From contig CADCQV010000257.1 in the NCBI GenBank assembly GCA_902803625.1, positions 1-16,469 on the forward strand: a DNA stretch of 16,469 bases. Reading direction: 5' to 3'. The notes under the pieces were generated by a model. The model did no database searches and was not told the origin of the DNA. It saw nothing but the letters and a program-made list of their open reading frames with translations. Origin of the DNA: an uncultured Lachnospiraceae bacterium. GTDB taxonomy: Bacteria > Bacillota > Clostridia > Lachnospirales > Lachnospiraceae. The position numbers and the translations under genes were made by a program. Shown piece by piece: positions 1-5,424 of this stretch (its first letter is position 1; each line of letters opens with the position of its first letter).

Positions 1-2319
1 ATCTTCCTCGGCCTTGTCGATGGTCTTCAGAATCTGCTCATACTCTTCATCGCTTAATTGCCCCTTATCATGCTTCTCTTCTGCATCCTCCCTCATCTCT
101 TCATACAGGTTCTCGGGATCCTTGTCCTCCATGTCCTCTTCCTGCTCTTCCACGAAGTCCTCGATCTCTTCATACTTATCGTCATCAAGATCCCCGTCAT
201 CATTAGCATCCTCAGCCTTTTCCGCGATCTCGTCAAGAAGCTCCTCCATGTCCCTGGTAGCCTCATTTACAAGCCAGGCAAGCTCCAGATTCTGCCAGGT
301 TTCGGTATCTGTCCGGAGGATATCCGTGATCTCATCAATAGTCGCCTTTACATCATCCGAAAGCCCTGACTCCTTTATCACTTCCTCCTTCTGCTTATCA
401 GCAGTCTCAAGGTCATAAATATAGCAGGTACGTTTTCTTTTCTCTTCCGTTTCATAGGGCTCCATTTCGAGTTTGGTCTGATAATTCTTTTTTATGGATT
501 CTTCATAGTTCAGATTATCCGAGTCCTCAGGAAAATAGTCCACGGGAGCAATGTAATTCTTGTAAATACCGTTTGAAGAAACCATACTCAGGGTATGATC
601 AGACATCTTGCTCACGCCATACACATTTACGGGCGCCAGGGTATAAAAACCGATATCAGACCCGTCCTGATATTCTCCGGGTTTAAGGATCCACCCGTAG
701 TCATTAAAGAAAGCAAGAGTGGATGCAGAGTCTTTATCCGCGTTCTTTTCCTTCATCCCCCTTGGCAGAGCATCCGCCACAATGGTCTGCAGAGCTCTTT
801 TTGCAGGAATATCCAAAGACGTGAGATGCGTTAAAAGCATCACCCTTCTGTCGTAGTCGTTTATATCATTTTTATGTTCAAGAAGGTATATAAGAAAATT
901 AATATCAGACTCTCTTGCTCCGCTGTCCTTAAAAAGTCCGGTCATAAAATTATGATCAAACCATGAAGACGGAATGTCGGCAATATCCGGTATCTCGATA
1001 AATACAGAGGCATCTCCCTTTTCATCTCCGGCGATAAAGGGTGAAAAATCGTCCTTATATTCATCACCGGACTTTCCGGACTTCAGATCATCCATACTGT
1101 AGCCCAGAGTATTTCTGTATTCGTCATAACTCTTAAAAAATTTGTTGTCCAGTGACAGCCACGTCTCCCTCTGCTTATCCGCGTTATAGTTTACGGAAAT
1201 ATAGGGCATTGCTCCGTTCCCGGTATCAAGAGACTGTCTGTAGATCATGTATGTGGTACTGATCTCTGCAGAAGCAGCCATTGGATTATCCCCGAGAAAG
1301 AAAGTTGCGCCGAGATATGATTCATAGGAATCCGTCATGGACACTCCTGTAATGAGGACATTCATGGGATTGTCCCCTGCACCTCCGGGTTTTACGCCCT
1401 GATCATTCTTTCCCGACGAATCAAGCCATTTATCAAATTTTTCATCTCCTTCGAACCTGTCAGTGTCTGACATACGTGTTCTGTCGATCCGCAGCTTATA
1501 CAGGCTGTCCTGCTTATTTTTTGCTTCATTATCCAGAGTGTTTTTGTATGTCATCGTAAACTTCTTATTGCCCCAGGCATCATATACCATACCGGAAAGG
1601 CTTCCCTGATCGACTATCAGATATTCCTCCCTGCCTGCTACCTTACAGGCAAGAGCTCTCTCCGATATGAACGCATCATATGTACTATCCTCCTGCTTTA
1701 TAAGGTAAAAATAGGGCCGCCCCTCTTTCTCGGGATCAAATTCATTGACCTTATCTATTTCATAGGTCTTTGCGAGCATGACCCGGTATTTGCCGCTGTC
1801 CGGATTATAGGACATCAAAACCTCTGCATCATATTCGTAGTCTTCCCTTCTGCCCTCGGGATCGGGCATGGTATCCCTGTCCTCCACCTTTCCGCTCTTC
1901 CTTGAACCGCTGTTATATTCCTCGATATCCTCAGGAGCCGCATAGCAGGGAGTCACATAGTAATATACAAATTCCCCCAGGGAATTGTAATCCAGCACCT
2001 CAAAGCAGGCCATGGCTCCCGGAATATTTTCAAGTCCCGGAAGTATGTAAAAGGCGTTGACTCCATCCACGCCGAATCTGTCTGTGGAGAAATCAACCTC
2101 CTCCTTTTCCCTCTTTGTTGGCGGTTCCTGATTTAATGCATTTACGCTTATTTCGTCTTTTTTTATGGGTTCCGGCATGGACTCGTTAACGAGGCTTCCG
2201 CCCCCGCATCCGGAAAGCTGCAGCACAAGGGAAAAGGCAACAAAAAAAGACAGCATCCGCTTAAGGAACGTATTTCGATCATATGATTTCTTTACGGTCT
2301 TCACGGATGCTGCCTTCAC
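1..2319 (-). CDS. Large lipoprotein of unknown function, 3' end outside window
   Basis: The frame is open from a GTG at 2319 to the left edge, giving 773 codons with no stop, so the C-terminus is missing. An in-frame TAA lies immediately before the GTG. The start therefore cannot be further upstream, but GTG 2304 or ATG 2256 are alternatives. The N-terminus has a basic stretch, a hydrophobic core and a lipobox LSGC with Cys38, indicating a lipid-anchored, surface-exposed protein. The body is soluble, rich in Asp, Tyr and Gly, and matches no domain I recognise. From about residue 690 it becomes strongly acidic and probably helical, and contains an EF-hand-like loop DANDDGDLDDDK at residues 704-715. 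The gene begins 15 bases after the pilin stop, so it is probably the last visible gene of the same operon. A surface role in the transfer apparatus or mating contact is inferred from context only. Confidence 0.85.
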   Translation of the reverse strand, partial: MKAASVKTVKKSYDRNTFLKRMLSFFVAFSLVLQLSGCGGGSLVNESMPEPIKKDEISVNALNQEPPTKREKEEVDFSTDRFGVDGVNAFYILPGLENIPGAMACFEVLDYNSLGEFVYYYVTPCYAAPEDIEEYNSGSRKSGKVEDRDTMPDPEGRREDYEYDAEVLMSYNPDSGKYRVMLAKTYEIDKVNEFDPEKEGRPYFYLIKQEDSTYDAFISERALACKVAGREEYLIVDQGSLSGMVYDAWGNKKFTMTYKNTLDNEAKNKQDSLYKLRIDRTRMSDTDRFEGDEKFDKWLDSSGKNDQGVKPGGAGDNPMNVLITGVSMTDSYESYLGATFFLGDNPMAASAEISTTYMIYRQSLDTGNGAMPYISVNYNADKQRETWLSLDNKFFKSYDEYRNTLGYSMDDLKSGKSGDEYKDDFSPFIAGDEKGDASVFIEIPDIADIPSSWFDHNFMTGLFKDSGARESDINFLIYLLEHKNDINDYDRRVMLLTHLTSLDIPAKRALQTIVADALPRGMKEKNADKDSASTLAFFNDYGWILKPGEYQDGSDIGFYTLAPVNVYGVSKMSDHTLSMVSSNGIYKNYIAPVDYFPEDSDNLNYEESIKKNYQTKLEMEPYETEEKRKRTCYIYDLETADKQKEEVIKESGLSDDVKATIDEITDILRTDTETWQNLELAWLVNEATRDMEELLDEIAEKAEDANDDGDLDDDKYEEIEDFVEEQEEDMEDKDPENLYEEMREDAEEKHDKGQLSDEEYEQILKTIDKAEED

Positions 2320-2334
2320 TTATTCAATACCTGA

Positions 2335-2760
2335 TCAATAAGTTACATTCATTGTTGTCTTGGTGCTGTTCTCAACCCAGGTTACAAGTGTGGGAACCAT
2401 AAGTCTCATAACAACAATAAGTATGAATATGAGGAAGAATCCTATTATAGCGTTCTTCAATGCCATCTTGGCCTTTTCTCTTTCCTGCGGCTCATCTGCC
2501 TTTGCAAGCTTCACGCCGAGGATAACACAGTAGATCGCACCTACGGCTACAACTACGGAAATAACAGGTCCTATAAGGCTGTTGATAAGACTTACAACAG
2601 GAGACGCTGCGCCTGAGAAATCCATTGCTCCGCTTCCGCCTGAGGAGGCGCTGCTGCTGGCCTTGTCAGTTGCAAATACAAGTGTGCTGTTTGCAAAAGT
2701 AAAAATTGCAAAAGTGAGCAGTGTCAACGGGTACTTTGCTTTAGTCATAATGTTCTTCAT
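2335..2760 (-). CDS. VirB2-like T4SS pilin precursor
   Basis: This 141-residue protein probably forms the pilin or extracellular filament subunit of the conjugation machine. A signal peptide covers residues 1-30 and ends with VFA before Thr31. A short Ser/Gly-rich linker (about 34-45) follows, then two long hydrophobic helices (about 53-85 and 102-122). They are joined by a charged cytoplasmic turn containing ADEPQEREKAK. This two-helix layout with a short Lys/Glu turn is the hallmark of the Gram-positive T4SS pilin / VirB2 family, and the length is typical. The start is fixed by an AAGGAG ribosome site at 2769-2774, eight bases before ATG. It follows the Ig-like surface gene by 36 bases and precedes the large lipoprotein gene by 15 bases, so pilin and surface genes form a compact unit. 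I am confident of the fold class. The detailed role is inferred. Confidence 0.85.
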   Translation of the reverse strand: MKNIMTKAKYPLTLLTFAIFTFANSTLVFATDKASSSASSGGSGAMDFSGAASPVVSLINSLIGPVISVVVAVGAIYCVILGVKLAKADEPQEREKAKMALKNAIIGFFLIFILIVVMRLMVPTLVTWVENSTKTTMNVTY

Positions 2761-2796
2761 GTTTTGTTCTCCTTTTCTATAAATAATTATTTGTTT

Positions 2797-3780
2797 CTAT
2801 ATGATCCTCATTCTCCTGTGCTCAAAGGCCACTATTGATAGCGACAGTACCACAATGATGAGCACTATTACAAAATAAGGCAAAGCAGAGGTTTTTTCCT
2901 TCACTTTCACGCTGAAGGAATATTCGTTACTGTTTCCGGCGGAGTCGGAGACCGTGACAATGTATCTCCCATTGGCAGCCGCCGTCATATTGTGCAGGGT
3001 GACCTCCGTGTTGTTCAGAAGTACCCGTATTTTTGCGTCTGACTCCGTAGGTTTGAAGCTGACCGGTTTTTCCTCCGGATCCCCCGAAAGCTTCGGAGTG
3101 AAAATAAGTGCAGGTGCCGTGGTATCCCTTGAAAAAACTGATGTCCATTCGGGAAGACTGCCCCTTACGGGTTTGAAATGCATCTCATATTGTCCGTCCC
3201 GTACAAGCTCCGCCCTTTCTCCCCCGGCTGTATTTAGCTTCTTTCCATTGAGCCTTATCTCTGTTACCACATAATCATAAGGAGCTTCGATATAGGAGGA
3301 GCCTATGGGAACATTCGCTGCCACTATACGGAATCCTCCGTAAACATCATATGTCTCTCTCCCGTTCTTGTCGGTCACCGTACTCCTTATGTGAAAGAGA
3401 TAGGAACCTTTCTTTTCAAGTGATGCACTCCTTATCACGTGATCCGGCACGCTTGCCAGAGCCTCGCTGACCGAGTGGTAATCCTGCTGCGGAAAACAGG
3501 ACTCCCCGTCCTCCAGAAAAGACACTATCCAGGCATCCTTCCCTGTCATCACTTCCACAGCTTCATCCGTGATCCCTCCCAGAGGACAGCTCATTGTGAA
3601 ATATGCCCCGTTCGGCATGGTGTATCTGAACTTGTCGTCTGTATATTCTGCGGATAGCACCGGATCTGCTTCCAGAATCACCTTTTCTCTCGGTTTGCCT
3701 GCTGCAGTCAGGAGGAACCAGCAAAAGATCAGGAGTACCGGAAATACAAGCCTCTTCCTTATTCCGGTTTTTTTCATCAC
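2797..3780 (-). CDS. Membrane-anchored Ig-like surface protein, short paralogue
   Basis: The protein has 327 residues, with a GTG start at 3780 (ATG 3777 is next). A basic N-terminus and hydrophobic segment (11-27, ending LTAAG) form a signal peptide. One transmembrane helix (about 298-320) with a short basic tail anchors the C-terminus, so the body should face outward. Residues 50-170 form a module starting FRYTMPNG and closing with FRIV. Residues about 215-290 form a bacterial Ig-like domain, opening RDTTAPAL and closing GRYIVTVSDSAGN. Both parts match the 543-residue protein at 12329-13960 in the same order, including FRIV, then a NG..L stretch, then DG(Q/E)YE, so the two are paralogues. 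The start overlaps the stop of the preceding gene as ATGTGATG, which suggests translational coupling. Its likely role is a surface component of the mating machinery, inferred from context. No enzymatic motif is visible. Confidence 0.85.
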   Translation of the reverse strand: MMKKTGIRKRLVFPVLLIFCWFLLTAAGKPREKVILEADPVLSAEYTDDKFRYTMPNGAYFTMSCPLGGITDEAVEVMTGKDAWIVSFLEDGESCFPQQDYHSVSEALASVPDHVIRSASLEKKGSYLFHIRSTVTDKNGRETYDVYGGFRIVAANVPIGSSYIEAPYDYVVTEIRLNGKKLNTAGGERAELVRDGQYEMHFKPVRGSLPEWTSVFSRDTTAPALIFTPKLSGDPEEKPVSFKPTESDAKIRVLLNNTEVTLHNMTAAANGRYIVTVSDSAGNSNEYSFSVKVKEKTSALPYFVIVLIIVVLSLSIVAFEHRRMRII

Positions 3781-4085
3781 ATTACCGCAGAGGCTTCCCT
3801 TGACGGACCGCTGTTTTGTCTATGGGCTTTCTTCTGCATACCTCCGGTCATTTCGGATCCGCCCGATTCTGCCCTGGCTCTCCTCTCTATTTCCTCCAGC
3901 TCCTTTAGGGTGATACGGCGTACATAAGGGTTATTTCCAGCTGTCCGGCTTGCCCGGCCGCTTCCGTCAATAACCTTCATCTCCGGCCTATATCCTTCTT
4001 CCTTCCGCCGTTCTCTCTCCGCATCCAGACTTGCCAGTTCCTTGTTCCAGAGAGCCATATTTTTCGGACTGTCAAAAAAGGCCAA
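3777..4085 (-). CDS. Small charged cytoplasmic protein, unknown function
   Basis: I do not recognise this 102-residue protein. It has no signal peptide or membrane segment and is rich in Glu, Arg and Lys. Residues about 13-30 and 59-73 (LKELEEIERRARAES) are likely helices. The central stretch around VIDGSGRASRTAGNNPYVRR is polar, and the C-terminus (QKKAHRQNSGPSREASAVM) looks disordered. The best start is TTG at 4085, because an AAGGGGG ribosome site (4094-4100) sits eight bases upstream. The first internal ATG (codon 10) has no such site. The TTG choice is inference. The gene lies between the STAS gene and the Ig-like surface gene and overlaps the latter by four bases, so it belongs to the same transcript. 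A cytoplasmic accessory or adaptor role is possible but nothing in the sequence proves it. Confidence 0.7.
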   Translation of the reverse strand: MAFFDSPKNMALWNKELASLDAERERRKEEGYRPEMKVIDGSGRASRTAGNNPYVRRITLKELEEIERRARAESGGSEMTGGMQKKAHRQNSGPSREASAVM

Positions 4086-4093
4086 CTCATCAT

Positions 4094-4100
4094 CCCCCTT
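4094..4100 (-). promoter_or_regulatory. Ribosome binding site deciding a TTG start
   Basis: Read on the minus strand the site is AAGGGGG, eight bases before the TTG at 4085. Two ATG triplets lie between it and the TTG but are in another frame that does not encode the protein. The position supports the TTG over the internal ATG at codon 10. Confidence 0.5.
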
Positions 4101-4144
4101 TCTAATTATATATACAGATGATTTCGGAAAATGAGCCTGTTTTT

Positions 4145-4426
4145 TTATTCGATCACCAAAAATCTGGAATAACCGGTCACATCAAATATCTCCTTGACCG
4201 CATCCGACACATTGATCAGTGTCTCACTGCCGCCTCCCTTTTTCATTTTTTTCTGTATGAAAAGTACGGCACGAAGCCCTGCAGAGCTCACATACTTATT
4301 ATCAGCAAAATCGATCACCAGATCGATGGAACCGTCACCGGTCACCTCTTCCAGCTCCTTCTGCACCTCCTGTGCATTATTGGCATCTACCCTTTCTCTG
4401 AGCTTGTATACTACTTTTTCTGACAT
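4145..4426 (-). CDS. STAS-domain protein, anti-anti-sigma factor-like
   Basis: This 93-residue protein is a stand-alone STAS domain of the SpoIIAA/RsbV class. The signature around residues 39-52 (DFADNKYVSSAGLR) matches the family loop that carries the regulatory serine. By alignment to SpoIIAA (DSSG, Ser58), Ser48 here is the predicted phosphorylation site. The end (LINVSDAVKEIFDVTGYSR) matches the usual C-terminal strand and helix of the fold, and the length is that of a minimal STAS protein. In known systems such proteins are phosphorylated by an HPK-like anti-sigma kinase and release a sigma factor or another partner. No kinase, phosphatase or sigma factor gene is visible in the window. 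The start is certain: AGGAGG lies eight bases before the ATG. The gene is separated from the upstream lipoprotein gene by a repeat cluster and may be separately transcribed, though I see no convincing promoter. Confidence 0.9.
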   Translation of the reverse strand: MSEKVVYKLRERVDANNAQEVQKELEEVTGDGSIDLVIDFADNKYVSSAGLRAVLFIQKKMKKGGGSETLINVSDAVKEIFDVTGYSRFLVIE

Positions 4427-4465
4427 ATCTCAAACCTCCTGTTAAGACTGTTATTACTGTTGTGG

Positions 4466-4512
4466 AAAGATCCTTCGCTTCGCCTATAAGATCCTTCGCT
4501 TCGCTCAGGATG
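4466..4512. repeat. Two adjacent copies of a dispersed hairpin repeat, one truncated
   Basis: The segment AAGATCCTTCGCTTCGC occurs at 4467-4483 (truncated before the second arm) and again within a full copy at 4489-4512 that ends CTCAGGATG. In the full copy ATCCT pairs with AGGAT, and inner GC/GC flank a TTC loop. The same element recurs at 4577-4603. Related larger hairpins are at 4633-4663 and 11030-11060. Confidence 0.8.
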
Positions 4513-4537
4513 GAAAAATGTCCAGTGGACATTTTTC
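4513..4537. terminator. Perfect 11-bp inverted repeat, possible bidirectional terminator
   Basis: GAAAAATGTCC at 4513-4523 and its exact reverse complement at 4527-4537 flank a three-base loop. On the minus strand it ends in a run of five T, so it could act as a weak intrinsic terminator after the solute-binding lipoprotein gene, though the T run lies within the stem. It could equally be another dispersed palindrome inserted in this repeat-rich gap. Confidence 0.45.
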
Positions 4538-4574
4538 GGGCACGTTTTGACGCACTATGTGCGGCAGTGCCCCG
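4537..4574. repeat. Nested inverted repeat
   Basis: The outer arms GGGCAC (4538-4543) and GTGCCC (4567-4572) enclose an inner perfect hairpin: CGCAC (4551-4555), loop TAT, GTGCG (4559-4563). It directly abuts the 11-bp inverted repeat on its left and the next dispersed hairpin copy on its right. It is non-coding and of unknown function. Confidence 0.55.
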
Positions 4575-4576
4575 TA

Positions 4577-4603
4577 AAAGATCCTTCGCTTCGCTCAGGA
4601 TGA
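4577..4603. repeat. Dispersed hairpin repeat, full copy
   Basis: This repeats the unit at 4488-4512 almost exactly (AAGATCCTTCGCTTCGCTC followed by AGGATG). The ATCCT and AGGAT arms and the GC-TTC-GC core are intact. Confidence 0.8.
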
Positions 4604-4607
4604 CAGG

Positions 4608-4663
4608 TCATTCTGAGGGCGCAGCCTCCTTGTCATTCTGAGGGCGCAGCCCGAAGAATCTTT
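4608..4663. repeat. Two copies of a GGGC-type dispersed hairpin repeat
   Basis: TCATTCTGAGGGCGCAGCC is present at 4608-4626, truncated after the core, and again at 4633-4651 within a full copy that extends to 4663. In the full copy ATTCT pairs with AGAAT and GGGC pairs with GCCC around a GCA loop, with a GA/GA internal bulge. Its right edge overlaps the stop codon of the solute-binding lipoprotein gene. The element is the same as that at 11030-11060 and structurally related to the ATCCT-type copies next to it. Confidence 0.85.
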
Positions 4664-5402
4664 ATTCATTCGGTATCCCGGCCTGCTCGAGCCTGAAATC
4701 CCCGATGACTCCGTTCACCGTTTCAATAAGGGGGGACCCCTCCGGAGCCAGTGCCACATAGCTCTCTCTGGGGGAATTCAGGAGCTCCTGGGCCTGTATC
4801 CTGTCATTTATCATGGATATGGCCTCCCTTTCCGTCACCAGTCCCGCCAGTATATTGCCCATGGCTATGTCATCCGACATCAGGGAAATATCTGTGTAAG
4901 GCTGATTCACTATAGAATCTATACCGTTTACCTCATCCTTTATTCCCTCTGTTCTGGTGGTGAAACCCAGTGTCCCGGTATGGATGGAGGTTAAGCAGTT
5001 CAGATAATTCCTCTTCGGGGTTGCCAGGTAAAGACAACCCTTGCCATAAGGAACCGAAACCGCCAGATTCCCTATCCTCTGATCCGTATCCGTTATTCTT
5101 CCAAAGCCCAGATCGTATTCTCCGTTCAGCATTCCGCTTAAAAGGGCATCACTGTCATTCACCAGCGAGAGACGGATGGCATATCCTCCCGCGTCAGCCA
5201 CTCTCCTTGCGAGGTCTGCTTCTATACCTACCGGGGCTCCGGCTTCATTTTTTGCGAATCTGTCTTTTCCGTCAACTATCCCGACCCTCAGTATCCCCTC
5301 CTCCGCGGTGGCAGGCACATCTGCTTTTTTTTCTCCGCAGCCGGTCAGGAAAGAAGCCGTGAAAATCGACAAAACTATGATTCCGAGCAGTGTTTTTTTC
5401 AT
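4662..5402 (-). CDS. Family-3 solute-binding lipoprotein
   Basis: The protein has 246 residues from ATG 5402. A TTG at 5414 would add four, but its AGAGG is only one base away, so ATG is preferred. The N-terminus MKKTLLGIIVLSIF leads to a lipobox LTGC (Cys22), so it is an exported, lipid-anchored protein. The rest resembles SBP family 3 (amino-acid-binding type): ILRVGIVDG near residues 37-45, GIEADLARRVA at 59-69, and YDLGFGRITDTDQR...VPY at 96-119. That last stretch includes the Arg (109) that normally grips the ligand carboxylate. In the family these proteins feed ABC importers or act as sensor domains. No permease or ATPase gene is present. The C-terminus is roughly 10-15 residues shorter than usual and ends exactly at a repeat. 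The gene starts 22 bases after the virB4 stop and is probably co-transcribed with it. Confidence 0.85.
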   Translation of the reverse strand: MKKTLLGIIVLSIFTASFLTGCGEKKADVPATAEEGILRVGIVDGKDRFAKNEAGAPVGIEADLARRVADAGGYAIRLSLVNDSDALLSGMLNGEYDLGFGRITDTDQRIGNLAVSVPYGKGCLYLATPKRNYLNCLTSIHTGTLGFTTRTEGIKDEVNGIDSIVNQPYTDISLMSDDIAMGNILAGLVTEREAISMINDRIQAQELLNSPRESYVALAPEGSPLIETVNGVIGDFRLEQAGIPNE

Positions 5403-5424
5403 TTTTCTTCCCAATCCTCTTTAT

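Noticed and set aside
14..418. Ser-rich plus-strand open frame at the left edge
   Set aside because: It is the mirror of Asp/Glu-rich codons in the lipoprotein gene on the minus strand, which is open for 773 codons and has a proper lipobox.
2781..2792. AAATAATTATTT palindrome before the pilin gene as an operator
   Set aside because: It is a short AT-rich palindrome in an AT-rich gap, with no second copy in the window and no promoter boxes around it.
4105..4110. TATAAT-like -10 box upstream of the small charged protein
   Set aside because: A start point about seven bases downstream would fall inside the ribosome site, and no -35-like box exists at a suitable distance.
4086..4144. Small gene in the gap after the STAS gene
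   Set aside because: No open frame with a ribosome site fits in the 59 bases. The only ATGs are out of frame and overlap the next gene.
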